DNA from: Cryptomeria japonica
Lineage: Eukaryota > Streptophyta > Pinopsida > Cupressales > Cupressaceae
Direction of reading: 5' to 3'
DNA length: 64,000 nt
NCBI RefSeq assembly: GCF_030272615.1
Contig: NW_026729142.1
Location: 1 to 64,000 of the forward strand
The notes under the pieces are model-generated. The model was given only the letters and a program-made list of their open reading frames with translations. It did no database searches and had not been told where the DNA came from. The position numbers and the translations under genes are program-made. Shown in pieces: positions 47,598 to 61,100 of the stretch; the stretch's first letter is position 1; each line of letters starts with the position of its first letter.

Positions 47598-50584
47598 GTG
47601 TATATCAAAATTGCGTTTTGACGCTACCGCCTCTAGAATTGGGACTTGCATCTTGATGCTACTGGCTCTAGACTCGGGGCTTGCATCTTGAAACCTTGTT
47701 GTGCCTCAAAACACTGATTTTGATGCTCCAAAATCAGGGGTTTTGAAGCACAAGCTTCGAAATGAGGTTCTAAAAGCACGATGTGCACCAAAACCAGATT
47801 TTGACGCTAATGACTCTAGAATCGGGACTTGCATCTTGAAACCTTGTTGTGCCTCCAAACATTGATTTTGACACTAAAAAACTGGGTCTTTCGAGGAGCA
47901 AGCTCCGAAATGAGCTTATAAGAGAATGATGTGCGTCAAAATAGAATTTTGAGGCTACAGGCTCCAGAATAGGGACTTGCTTCTTTAAACCTTCTTGTGC
48001 CTCCAAACACTGATTTTGATGTTCCAAAATCAGGGCTTTCAAGGCAAAAGCTCCGAAATGAGGTTCTAAGAGCATGATGTACATCAAAATTGCGTTTTGA
48101 TTCTACCAACTCCGGAATAGGGACTTGCATCTTGAAAGCCTGTTCTACCTCTAAACACCAATTTTGATGCTTCAAAACTGAAGATTTTGAAGCATATGCT
48201 CCAAAACAAGGTTCTAAGAACACGATGTGCGTCAAAATCAAATTTTGACGCTACCGACACCAGAATCAGGACTTGCATCATGAAACCTTGTTGTGCCTCC
48301 AAACATCGATTTTGATGCTCCAAAAATACGGCTTTTGAGGCACAATTTCTAAAACAGAGTTCTAAGAGCACAATTTGCATCAAAACTGAATTTTGATGCT
48401 ACTGGCTCTAGAATCGGGGCTTGCATCTTGAAACCTTGTTGTGCCTCAAAATACTAATTTTGATGCTCCGAAACTAAAGCTTTCGAGGCACAAGCTTCGA
48501 AATGAGGTTCTAAGAGCACGATGTGCACCAAAATCAGATTTTGACGCTATAGACTCTACAATCGTGACTTGCATCTTGAAACATTGATTTTGAGGCTCCA
48601 AAACTGACTCTTTCGAGGCACAAGCTCCGAAATGAGCTTCTAAGAGAATGATGTGCGTCAAAATGGAATTTTGACGCTACAGGCTCTGGAGTAGGTACTT
48701 GCTTCTTGAAACCTTGTTGTGCCTCCAAACACTGATTTTGATGTTCCAAAATCATGGCTTTCAAGGCACAAGCCCCGAAATGAGGTTCTAAGAGCATGAT
48801 GTACATCAAAATTGCATTTTGACGCTACGAAGTCCGAAATAGGGACTTGCGTCTTGAAAGTTTGTTCTGCTTCCAAACACCAATTTTGATGCTTCAAAAC
48901 CAAAGATTTTGAAGCATAAGCTCCAAAACAAGGAACTAAGAGCACGATGTGCATCAAAATCAAATTTTGACGCTGCCGGCTCTAGAATCAGGACTTGCAT
49001 CATGAAACCTTGTTGTGCCTCCAAACATCGATTTTGATGCTCCAAAATTAGGGATTTTGAGGCACAATTTCTAAAATAGAGTTCTAAGAGCATAATTTGC
49101 ATCAAAATTGAATTTTGATGCTACTGGCTCTAGAATCGGGGCTTGCATCTCGAAACCTTGTTGTGCCTCAAAATACTAATTTTGATGCCCCGAAACTGGG
49201 GCTTTCGAGGCAGAAGCTTCGAAATGAGGTTCTAAGAGCATGATGTGCACCAAAATCAGATTTTGATGCTATTGACTCTAGAATTGGGACTTGCATCTTC
49301 AAATATTGTTGTGCCTCGAAACATTGATTTTCAGGCTCCAAAACTGGGTCTTTCGAGGCACAAGCTTCGAAATGAGCTTCTAAGAGAATGATGTGCTACA
49401 AAATGGAATTTTGACGCTACAGGCTCTGGAGTAGGGACTTTCTTCTTGAAACGTTGTTGTGCCTCCAAAAACTGACTTTGATGTTCCAAAATTGGGGCTT
49501 TCAAGGCACAAGCTCTGTAATGAGGTTCTAAGAGCACGATGTACATCAAAATTGCATTTTGACACTACCAACTCTGGAATTGGTACTTGTGTCTTGAAAC
49601 CTTGTTGTGCCTCCAAACACTAATTTTTATGCTCCAAAAACAAGGCTTTTGAGGCACAACCTCCCAAATGAGGTTCTAAGAACACCATGTTTGTCAAAAT
49701 CGTGTTTTGACGCTATCAGCTTGAGAATTGGGACTTGTATCTTAAAACCTTGTTGTGCCTTTAAAAATTGATTTTGATGTTTTGAAACTTGAGCTTTGAA
49801 GCCACACACTCCTAAACGAGGTTCTAAGAGCACGATGTGCATCAAAATCACGTTTTGACTCTACAGGCTCCAGAATAGGGACTTGCGTGTTGAAAGCTTT
49901 TTGTGCCCCAGAATAACGACTTGCATCTTGAAACTTTGTTGTGCCTCCAAACATTGATTTTGTTGCTCCAAAACTGGGGCTTTTGAGGCACAATTTCAAA
50001 AACAAGGTTCTAAGACCATAATGTGCATCAAAATTTAATTTTGATGCTAATAGCTTGAGAATCGAGGCATGCATCTTGAAACTTTGTTGTGTCATAAAAC
50101 AGTGACTTTGATGCTCCAAAACCAGGCGTTTTGAGGCACAAGCTTTGAAATGAGGTTCTAAAAGCACAATGTGTGTGAAAATCATATTTTGGTGCTATTG
50201 ACTCTAGAATCTAGACTTGCATCTTGAAACCTTATTGTGCCTCCAAACATTGATTTTGATGCTCGAAAACTGGGTCTTTCCAGACACAAGCACTGAAATG
50301 AGCTTCTAAGAGAATGATGTGCATCAAAATAGAATTTTGACGCTCCAGGCTCTGGAATAGGGACTTGCTTCTTGGAACGTTTTCGTGCCTCCAAACATTG
50401 ACTTAGATGTTCCAAAATAAGGGCTTTCAAGGCACAAGCTCTGAAATGAGGATCTAAGAGAACGATGTACATCAAAATTGCCTTTTGACACTACCGACTC
50501 TGGAGTTGGGACTTGTGTCTTGAAACATTGTTGTGCCTCCAAACACTAATTTTTATGATCCAAAAATGAGGCTTTTGAGGCACA

Positions 50585-50720
50585 ACTTCCTAAATGAGGT
50601 TCTAAGAACATGCTCTGAAACGAGGTTCTAAGAGCACGATGTGCATCAAAATCATGTTCTAAGAGCACACTGTGCGTCAAAATCAAATTTTGAGGCATCA
50701 GCTCCTAAACAAGGTTCTAA
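50585..50720 (-). repeat. Scrambled zone of monomer fragments
   Basis: GGTTCTAAGA or GTTCTAAGAGCAC recurs at irregular short steps (about 50598, 50625, 50655 and 50714), joined by pieces of other monomers. The normal 148-bp register is lost for about 130 bp. It resembles several small deletions or template jumps in one spot. Confidence 0.7.
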
Positions 50721-51917
50721 GAGCACAATGTGCATCAAAATCAAATTTTGACACTACGGGCTCTAGAATTAGGACTTGCATATTGAAACCTTGTTATGCC
50801 TCCAAACATCGATTTTGATGCTCCAAAACTGGGGCTTTTGAGGCACAATTTCTAAAATAGGGTTCTAAGAGCACAATGTGCATCAAACTTGAATTTTGAT
50901 GCTACTGGCTCTAGAATCGGGGCTTGCATCGTGAAACCTTGTTTTGCCTCAAAACACTGATTTTGATGCTTCGAAATGAGGTTCTAAGAGCACGATGTGC
51001 GTCAAAATCAGATTTTGACGCTATTGACTCTAGAATCGGGACTTACATCTTGAAACTTTGTTGTGCCTCCGAACATTGATTTTGATACTCGAAAACTGGG
51101 TCTTTCCAGCCACAAGCTCCGAAATGAAATTCTAAGAGAATGATGTGTGTGAAAATAGAAATTTTACGCTACAGGCTCTGGAATAGGGACTTGCTTCTTG
51201 AAACCTTGTTGTGCCTCCAAACATTAATTTTGATGTTCCAAAATTAGGGCTTTCAAGGCACAAGCTCCAAAATGAGGTTCTAAGAGCACGATGTACATCA
51301 AAATTGCGTTTTGATGCTACCGACTCTGGAATTGGGACTTGTGTCTTGAAACCTTGTTGTGCCTCCAAACACTATTTTTTATGTTCCAAAAATGACGTTT
51401 TTGAGGCACAACCTCCGAAATGAGGTTCTCAGAACACCATGTTTGTCAAAATCGTGTTTTGATGCTATCAGCTTGAGAATCAGGACTTGTGTCTTGAAAC
51501 CTTGTTATGCCTTTAAACATTGATTTTGATGTTTTGAAACTGGGGCTTTCGAAGCACAAGCTCCGCAATGAGGTTCTAAGAGCACGATGTGCATCAATAT
51601 CAGGAATAGGGCTTTCAAGGCACAAGCTCTGAAATGAGGTTCTAAGAGCACGATGTACATCAAAATTGCGTTTTGATGCTACCGACTCTGCAAATTGGAC
51701 TTGTGTCTTTAAACCTTGTTGTGCTTCCAAACACTATTTTTTTATACTCCAAAAATGAGGCTTTTAAGGCACAACCTCTGAAATGAGGTTATAAGAACAC
51801 CATGTTTGTCAAAATCGTGTTTTGACGGTATTAGCTTGAGAATCAGGACTTGTGTCTTGAAACCTTGTTTTGCCTTTAGACATTGATTTTGATGTTTTGA
51901 AACTGGAGCTTTCAAGG

Positions 51918-52235
51918 CACAAGCTCCGCAAACGAGGCTCTAAAACCACCATGTGCATCAAAATCACGTTTTGATGCTACCAGCTCCGAAATTGTGACTT
52001 GCGTCTTGCAACCTTGTGCCTCCAAATACCAATTTTGATGGTCCCAAACAGTGACTTTCAAGGGACAAGCTCCTAAATAAGGTTCTAAGAGCACGATGTG
52101 CTTCAATATAGCATTTTGACACTACCGGCTCTGGAATTGCGACTTGCATCTTGAAACCTTCTTGTGCCTCCAAACACCAATTTTGATATTCTGAAACCGG
52201 GGCGTTCGAGGTGCAAGCTTCGAAACAAGGTTCTA
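51918..52235 (-). repeat. I-H-J variant monomer cassette, copy 9 (inverted)
   Basis: On the minus strand: I with CAGAATATC (reverse form GATATTCTGAAACC near 52187), H with GGCACAAGGTTGCAAG (reverse near 52005) and J with CTTAGAGCC (reverse GAGGCTCTAA near 51934). The D-like monomer before it carries ACAATATTTTTGG, which recurs in + orientation at 55150, linking it to copy 10. Confidence 0.8.
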
Positions 52236-53156
52236 AGAGAACGATGTGCATCAAAAATGAATTTTGATGCTACTAGCACGAGAATCAAGACTTGCATCTT
52301 GAAACCTTGTTGTGCCTCCAAACAATATTTTTGGTGTTCCAAAATTAGGGCTTTCAAGGCACAAGCTCCGAAATGAGGTTCTAAGAGCACAATGTACATC
52401 AAAATTGCGTTTTGACACTACCGACTCTAGAATTGGGACTTGTGTCTTGAAACCTTGTTGTGCCTCAAAACACAAATTTTTATGCTAAAAAAATGAGGCT
52501 TTTCAGGCACAACCTCCGAAATGGGGTTCTAAGAATACCATGTTTATCAAAATAGTGTTTTAACGCTATCAGCTTGAGAATCGGGACTTGTGTCGTGAAA
52601 CCTTGTTGTGCCTTTAAACATTGATTTTGATGTATTGAAGTTGGAAATTTCGAGCCACACGCTCCGAAACGAGGTTCTAAGAGCACGATTTGCATCAAAA
52701 TCAGTTTTTGACACTACACGCTCCAGAATAGGGACTTGCGTCTTGAAAGCTTGTTGTGCCTCAAACAACCAATTTTGATGCTTCGAAACCAAAGATTTTC
52801 AGGCATACGCTCCAAAACACGATGTGCTTCAAAATCACGTTTTGACAATAAAGGCTCCAGAATCGGGGCTTGCATCTTGAAACCTTGTTGTGCCTCAAAA
52901 CACTAATTTGAGCACGATGTGCGCCAAAACCAGATTTTGACGCTATTGACTCTAGAATCAGGACTTGCATCTTGAAACCTTGTTGTGCCTCCAAACATTG
53001 ATTTTGATGCTCCAAAACTGGGTCTTTCAAGGCACAAGCTCCGAAATGAGCTCCAAACATTGATTTTGATGCTCCAAAATTGAGGAGTTTGAGGCACAAC
53101 CTCCGAAATGAGGTTCTAAGAACACCATGTTTGTCAAAATCGTGTTTTGACGCTAT

Positions 53157-54745
53157 CTTGAAGGCCCTGATTTGGGAACATCAAAATCAATGTTTGGAGG
53201 CACAACAAGGTTTCAAGAAGCAAGTCCCTATTACGGAGCCTGTAGCATCAAAATTCTATATTGACGCACATCATTCTCTTAGAAGATCATTTTGGAGCTT
53301 TTTCCTGGAAATGGTGATTCAAAAGCCCTGGTTTTGGAGCATCAAAATCGATATTTGGAGGCACAACAAGGTTTCAACATGCAAGTCCTGACTTTGGAGC
53401 CAGTAGCATCAAAATTTGATTTTGACGCACATCGTGCTCTTAGACCCTTATTCTGGAGCTTATGCCTCAAAATCATCGGTTTTGAAGCATCAAAATTTGT
53501 GTTTGGAGGCATAACAAGCTTTCAAGACGTAAGTCCCTATTCTGGAGCCTGTAGTGTCAAAACGTGATTTTGATGCACATCATGCTCTTAGAACCTTGTT
53601 TTGGAGCGTGTGGTTCGAAAGATCTAGTTTCAAAACATCAAAATCAATGTTTAAAGGCACAACAAGGTTTCAAGACACAAGTCCCAATTCTCAAGCTGAT
53701 AGCGTCAAAACACGATTTTGACAAACATGGTGTTCTTAGAACCTCATTTCGGAGGTTGTGCCTGAAAAGCCTCCTTTTTGGAGCATAAAAATTAGTGTTT
53801 GGAGGCACGACAAGGTTTCAAGACACAAAACCCAATTCCAGAGTCGGTAGTGTCAAAACGCAATTTTGATGTACATCATGCTCTTAGAACCTCATTTCAG
53901 AGCTTGTGCCTTGAAAGCCTTGATTTTGGAACATAAAATTAGTGTTTGGAGGCACAACAAGTTTCCAAGAAGCAAGTCCCTATTCCGGAGCCTGTAGTGT
54001 CAAAATTACATTTTGACACACATCATTCTCTTAGAAGCTCATTTCAGAGCTTGTACCTCAAAAGACCCAGTTTTGGAGCGTCAAAATCAATGTTTCGAGG
54101 CACAACAAGGTTTCAAGATGCAAGTCCTGATTCTATAGTCAATAGCATCAAAATTTGATTTTGGTACACATCATGCTCTTAGACCCTCATTTCGAAGCTT
54201 GTTCCTCAAAAGCCCCGGTTTCGAAGTATCAAAATCAGTTTTTTGAGGCACAAGAAGGTTTCAAAATACAAGCCCCGATTTTAGAGGCAGTAGCATCAAA
54301 ATTCAATTTTGATGCACATTGTGCTCTTCGAACCCTGTTTTAGAAATTGTGCCTCAAAAGCCCTAGTTTTTTAGCATCAAAATCGATGTTTGTAAGCACA
54401 ATAAGGTTTCAAGATGCAAGTCTTGATTCTGGAGCCAGTATCATCAAAATTTGATTTTGACGGACATCGTGCTCTTAGAACCTTGTTTTGGTGCTTATGC
54501 CTCAAAATCTTTAGTTTTGAAGCATCAAAATTGGCGTTTGGAGGCAGAACAAGTTTTCAAGACGCAAGTCCCTATTCTGGAGCCTATAGTGTAAAAATGT
54601 TATTTTGATTCACATCGTGCTCTTAGAACCTCATTTCGGAGCGTGTGTCTCGAAAGCTCCAGTTTCAAAACATGAAAATCAATGTTTAAAGGCACAACAG
54701 GGTTTCAAGACACAAGTCCCGATTCTCAAGCTGATAGCTTCAAAA
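53157..54745 (+). repeat. Satellite array, block 5 (+ orientation)
   Basis: Starts inside a D monomer (CTTGAAGGCCCTGATTTGGG) and ends inside a B monomer (GCTGATAGCTTCAAAA). The D-to-G jump near 53300-53340 (TTTTTCCTGGAAATGGTGATTC) is a fusion not seen elsewhere in the window. Monomers A-B-C-D-E-F-G then A-B follow with small changes. Confidence 0.96.
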
Positions 54746-55137
54746 TGAGGTTCTAAGAGTGCACGATGTACATCAAAATTGTATTTTGACACTACCAACT
54801 CTGGAATTGAGACTTGTGTCTTGAAACTTTATTTTGCCTCCAAACACTAATTTTTATGCTCCAAAACTGAGGATTTTGAGGGACAACCTCTTAAATGAGG
54901 TTCTAAGAACACTATGTTTGTCAAAATCATTTTTTTACGCTATCAGCTTGAGAATTGGGACTTGTGTCTTGAAACCTTGTTGTGCCTTTAAACATTGATT
55001 TTGATGTTTTGAAACTGGAGCTTTCGAGCCACATGCTCCGAAAAGAGGTTCTAAGAGCACGATGTGCATCAAAATCACGTTTTGACACTACAGGCTTTGG
55101 AATAGGGACTTGCGTCTTGAAAGCTTGTCATGCCTCC
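54746..55137 (-). repeat. Satellite array, block 6 (inverted, 0.4 kb)
   Basis: A short inverted piece of under three monomers (minus strand: part of A, then B, then C). Its left junction has a 2-4 bp overlap (CAAAA shared with AAATGAGG) and its right junction joins TGCCTCC to GATTTTGGAAC. A two-sided flip this small next to normal-orientation array is more easily explained by local template switching than by two independent inversions. Confidence 0.92.
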
Positions 55138-58100
55138 GATTTTGGAACATCAAAAATATTGTTTGGAGGCACAACAAGGTTTCAAGATGGAAGTCCTGAT
55201 TCTCGTGCTGGTAGCATCAAAATTCAATTTTGATGCACATCGTTCTCTTAGAACCTTGTTTCGAAGCTTGCACCTCGAACGCCCCAGTTTCAGAATATCA
55301 AAATTGGTGTTTGGAGGCACAAGAAGGTTTCAAGATGCAAGTCGCGATTCCAGAGCTGGTAGTGTCAGATTGCTATTTTGAAGCACATTGTGCTCTTAGA
55401 ACCTTATTTAGGAGCTTGTCCCTAGAAAGCCATGGTTTGGGACCATCAAAATTGGTATTTGGAGGCACAAGGTTGCAAGACGCAAAAGCCCCATTTTTGG
55501 AGCAACAAAATTGTTGTTTGGATGCACAACAAGGTTTCAAGATGCAAATCATTATTCTAGGACACAAAAAGCTTTCAAGATGCAAGTCCCTATTCTGCAG
55601 CCTGTAGTGTCAAAACGTGATTTTGATGCACATCATGCTCTTAGAACCTCGTTTCAGAGCGTGTGGCTTGAAAGCTCAAGTTTCAAAACATCAAAATCAA
55701 TGTTTAAAGGCACAACGAGGTTTCAAGATACAAGTCCTGATTCTCAAGCTGATAGCGTCAAAACACGATTTTGACAAACATGGTGTTCTTAGAACCTCAT
55801 TTCGGAGATTGTGCCTCAACAGCCTTGTTTTTGGAGCATAAAAATTAGTGTTTGGAGGCACAACAAGGTTTCAAGACACAAGTACCAATTCCAGAGTTGG
55901 TACTTTGAGAACTTCATTTTGGAGCGTTTGCCTTGAAAGCCCTCATATTGGAACATCAAAATCAGTGTTTCGAAGCACAACAAAGTTTCAAGAAGCAAGT
56001 CCCTATTCCGGAGCCTGCAATTTCAAAACGTGATTTTGATGCACATCGTACTCATAGAACCTCATTTTGGAGCGTCTGTCTCGAAAGCTCCAGTTTCAAA
56101 ACATCAAAATCAATGTTTAAAGGCACAACAAGGTTTCAAGACACAACTCCCGATTCTCAAGCTAATAGAATCAAAACATGATTTTGAAAAACATGGTGTT
56201 CTTAGAACCTCATTTCGAAGGTTGTGCCTCAAAAGCTTCATTTTTGGAGCATAAAAATTAGTGTTTGGATGCAAAACAAGGTTTCAAGACACAAGTCCCA
56301 ATTCCAGAGTCGGTAGCGTAAAAACGCAATTTTTATGTACATCGTGCTCTTAGAACCTCATTTCGGAGCTTGTGGGGATTTTGGAACATCAAAATGAGTG
56401 TTTGGAGGCACAACAAGGTTTAAAGAAGCAAGTCCCTATTCCAGAGCCTGTAGCGTCAAAATTCCATTTTGACGCACATCATTCTCTTAGAAGCTCATTT
56501 CGGAGCTTGTGTCTCGAAAGACCCAATTTTGGAGCGTAAAAATCAATGTTTCAAGGCACAACAAGATTTCAAGATGCAAGTCGCAATTCTAGAGTCAATA
56601 GCATCAAAATCTGATTTTGGCACACATCATGCTCTTAGAACCTCATTTCGAAGCTTGAGCCTCGAAAGCCCCAGTTTCAGAGCATCAAAATCAGTGTTTT
56701 GAGGCACAAGGTTTCAAGATGCAAGACCCGATTCTAGAGCTAGTAGTATCAAAATTCAATTTTGTTGCACATTGTGCTCTTAGAACCCTTTATAAGAAAT
56801 TGTGCATCAAAACCCCAGTTTTGGAGCATCAAAATCGATGTTTGGAGGCACAACAAGGTTTCAATATGCAAGTCCTGATTCTGGAGCCGGTAGCATCAAA
56901 ATTTGATTTTGACACACATCGTACTCTTAGAACCTTATTTTGGAGCTTATTCCTCAGAATCTTTCGTTTCGAAGCATCATAATTGGTGTTTGGAGGCAGA
57001 ACAAGCTTTCGAGACGCAAGTCCCTATTCTGGAGCCTGTAGTGTCAAAACGTGGTTTTGATGCACATCGTGCTCTTAGAACCTTGTTTCGGAGTGTGTGG
57101 CAACAAAGCTCCAGTTTCAAAACGTCAGAATCAATGTTTCAAGACACAAGTCCCAATTCTCAAGCTGATAGCGTCCAAACACGATTTTGACAAACATGGT
57201 GTTCTTAGGAGCTCATTTCGGTGGTTGTGCCTCAAACTCTTCATTTTTGGAGCATAAAAATTAGTGTTTGGAGGAACAACAAGGTTTCAAGACACAAGTT
57301 CCAATTCCAGAGTCGGTAGCATCAAAACGCAATTTTTATGTACATCATACTCTTAGAACCTCATTTCGGTGCTTGTGCCTTGAAAGCCCTGATTTTGGAA
57401 CATCAAAATTAGTGTTTGGAAGCAAAACAAATTTTTAAGAAGCAAGTCCCTATTCCAAAGCCTGTAGGGTCAAATTTCCATTTTGACGCACATCATTCTC
57501 TTAGAAGCTCATTTCGGAGCTTGTGCCTCGAAAGCCCCGATTTTTAGCATCAAAATCAGTGTTTTGACGCACAACAAGGTTTCAAGATGCAAGCCCCTAT
57601 TCTACAGCTAGGAGCATCAAAATTCAATTTTGGTGTACATTGTGTTCTTAGAACCCTATTTTAGAAATTGTGCCTCAAAAGCCCCAGTTTTGGAGAATCA
57701 AAATCAATGTTTGGTGGCACAACAAGGTTTCAAGACGCAAGTCCCTATTCTGGAGCCTGTAGTATCAAAACATGATTTTGATGCACATCATGCTCTTAGA
57801 ACCTCGTTTCACAGCGTGTGGCTTGAAAGCTCCAGTTTCAAAACATCAAAATCAATGTTTAAAGGCACAACAAGGTTTCAAGACACAAGTCTGGATTCTC
57901 AAGCTGATAGCATCAAAACATGATTTTGACAAACATGGTGTTCTTAGAACCTCATTTCAGAGGTTGTTCTTCAAAAGCCTCATTTTTAGAAAATAAAATT
58001 TAGTTTTTGGAGGCACCACAAGGTTTCAAGACACAAGTCCCAATTCCAGAGTTGGTAGCATCAAAACGCAACTTTGATATACATCATGCTCTTAGAACCT

Positions 58101-61100
58101 CATTCCAGAGCTTGTGCCTTGAAAGCTTTGATTTTGGAACATCAAAATCAATGTTTGGAGGCACAACAAGGTTTCAAAAAGAAAGTCCCAATTCCAGAGC
58201 CTATAGCGTCAAAATTGGTGTTTGGAGGCACAATAAGCTTCCAAGATGCAAGTCCCTATTCCGGAGCCTGTAGTGTTAAAACGTGATTTTGATGCACATC
58301 GTGCTCTTAGAACCTCGTTTTGGAGTGTGTGGGTCGAAAGCTCCAGTTTCAAAACATCAAAATCAATGTTTAAAGGCACAACAAGGTTTCAAGATACAAG
58401 TCCCGATTCTCAAGCTGATAGCGTCAAAACATGATTTTGACAAACATGGTGTTCTTAGAACCCCATTTCAGAGGTTGTGCCTCAAAAGCCTCATTTTTGG
58501 AGCATAAAAATTAGTGTTTGGAGGCACAATAAGGTTTCAAGACACAAGTCTCAATTCCAAATTTAGTAGCGTCAAAACGCAATTTTTATGTACATCATGC
58601 TCCTAGAACCTCATTTCGGAGCTTGTGCCTTGAAAGCCCTCATTTTGGAACATCAAAATCAATGTTTGGAGGCACAACAAGGTTTCAAGAAGCAAGTCCC
58701 TATTTCGGAGCCTGGAATTTTGACGCACATCATTCTCTTAGAAGCTCATTGCGGAGCTTGTGCCTAGAAAGACCCGGTTTTGGAGCATCAAAATCAATGT
58801 TTGGAGGCACAACAAGGTTTCAAGATGCAAGTCCTGGTTCTAGAGTCAATATCATCAAAATCTGATTTTGGCGCACATCGTGCTCTTGGAACCTCATGTC
58901 AAAGCTTGTGCCTCGAAAGCCCGGGTTTCAAAGAATCAAAATCAATGTTTTGAGGCACAACAAGGTTTCAAGATGCAAGCCCAGATTCTAGAGCCAGTTT
59001 TATAAAAATTCAATTTTGATGCACATTGTGCTCTTAGAACCCAGTTTTGGAGCATCAAAATTGATGTTTTGAAGCACAACAAGGTTTCAAGATGCAAGTC
59101 CTGATTCTGGAGCCGATAGCATCAAAATTTGATTTTCACGCACATCATGCTTTTAGAACCTTGTTTTGGATCTTATGCCTCAATCTTCGGTTTTGTATCT
59201 TCAAAATTGGTGTTTGGAGGCACACAAGCTTTCAAGACGCAAGTCCCTATTCCGGAGCCTGTAGTGTCAAAACGTTATTTTGAAACACATCGTGCTCTTA
59301 GAACCTCGTTTCAAAGCGTGTGGCTCAAAAGCTCCAGTTTCAAAACATCAAAATAAATGTTTAAAGGTACCACAAGGTTTCAAGACACAAGTCCCAATTC
59401 CAGAGTTGGTAGAGTCAAAACGCAAGTTTGAAGTACATCGTGCTCTTAGAACCTCATTCCAGAGCTTGTGCCTTAAAAGCTTTGATTTTGACGCACATCA
59501 ACAAGGTTTCAAGATGCAAGTCCCGATTCTAGAGTAAATAGAGTCAAAATCTAATTTTGGCGCACATCAACATCGTGCTCTTAAAACCTCATTTCGAAGC
59601 TTGTGCCTCAAAAGCCCCGGTTTTGGAGCATCAAAATCAGTATTTTGAGGCACAAGAAGGTTGCAAGATGCAAGTCTTGATTCTGGAGCAAGTAGCATCA
59701 AAATTTGATTTTGACGCACATTGTGATCTTAGAACCTTATTTTGAACCTTATGCCTCAAAATCTTTAGTTTCGAAGCATCAAAATTGGTGTTTGGAGACA
59801 CAACAAGCTTTCAAGACGCAAGTATCTATTCAGGAGCTTGTAGTGTCAAAATGTGATTTTGATGCACATCTAGCTCTTAGAACCTCATTTCGGAGCGTGT
59901 GGCTCAAAACCTCTTGTTTCAAAACATCAAAATCAATGTTTAAATGCACAACAAGGTTTCAAGACACAAGTCCCGATTCTCAAGCTCATAGCGTCAAAAC
60001 ATGATTTTCACGAACATGGTGTTCTTAGAACCTCATTTAGAAGCTTTTGCCTTGAAAGCCCTGATTTTGGAACATTAAAATGAATGTTTTGAGGCACAAC
60101 AATGTTTCAAAAAGCAAGTCCCTATTCCAGATCCTATAGCGTCAAAATTCCATTTAGACGCACGCACATCATTCTCTTAGAAGTTCATTTCGGAGCTTGT
60201 GCCTCGAAAGAACCAGTTTTGGAGCATGTAAATCAATGTTTGGAGGCACAACAAGGTTTCAAGATGTAAGTCCTGATTCTAGAGTCAATAGCGTCAAAAT
60301 CTGATTTTGGGGCACATCTTGCTCTTAGAACCTTATTTCAAAGCTTGCGCCTTGAAATCCTCGGTTCGGAGCATCAAAATCAACGTTTTGAGGCACAACA
60401 AGATGCAGTCCCTATTTCAGAGCCTGTAGTGGGAAAACATGATTTTGATGCACATCATGCTCACCTCGTTTCGGAGCGTGTGGTTTAAAATGTCCAGTTT
60501 CAAAACATCAAAATCAATGTTTAAAGGCACAACAAGATTTCAAGACACAAGTCTCGATTCTCAAGCTGATAGCGTCAAAACATGATTTTGACAAACATGG
60601 TGTTCTTAGAACCTCATTTCGGAGGTTGTGCCTCAAACTCCTCATTTTTGGAGCATCAAAATCAATGTTTGGAGCTCATTTTGGAGCTTGTGCCTTGAAA
60701 GACCCAGTTTTGGAGCATCAAAATCAATGTTTGGAGGCACAACAAGGTTTCAAGATGCAAGTCCTGATTATAGAGTCAATAGCGTCAAAATTTGGTTTTG
60801 GCGCACATTGTGCTCAAATTAGTGTTTTGAGGCACAACAAGGTTTCAAGATGCAAGCCTCGATTCTGGAGCCTTTATTGTCAAAACGTGATTTTGAAGCA
60901 CATCGTGCTCTTCGAACCTCATTTCGGAGCGTGTGGCTCCAAAGGTCCATTTTCAAAACATCAAAATCAATATTTAAAGGCATAACAAGGTTTCAAGACT
61001 CAAGTCCCTATTCTCAAGCTGATGGTGTCAAAACACGATTTTGACAAACATGGTGTTTTTAGAACCTCATTTCGGAGGTTGTGTTTCAAAAGCCTCATTT

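Larger units (their letters stand above)
47598..53156 (-). repeat. Satellite array, block 4 (inverted, 5.6 kb)
   Basis: The longest inverted block. All landmark phrases are reverse-complemented (for example CCTTGTTGTGCCTCC and GGTTCTAAGAGCAC). Near 47640-47680 a monomer is shortened. Two minus-strand pieces (48084-48383 and 48806-49105) repeat at 722 bp with shared marks, a local five-monomer unit. The block contains an I-H-J cassette (51918-52235) and a scrambled zone near 50590-50700. It ends at CGCTAT (53156) against + sequence starting CTTGAAGGCC. Confidence 0.96.

Noticed and set aside
47253-47691. Open frames of 132 codons (minus) and 99 codons (plus) across the GC-rich insert.
   Set aside because: Both run from satellite through the insert and out again. 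GC-rich sequence with few stops explains them.
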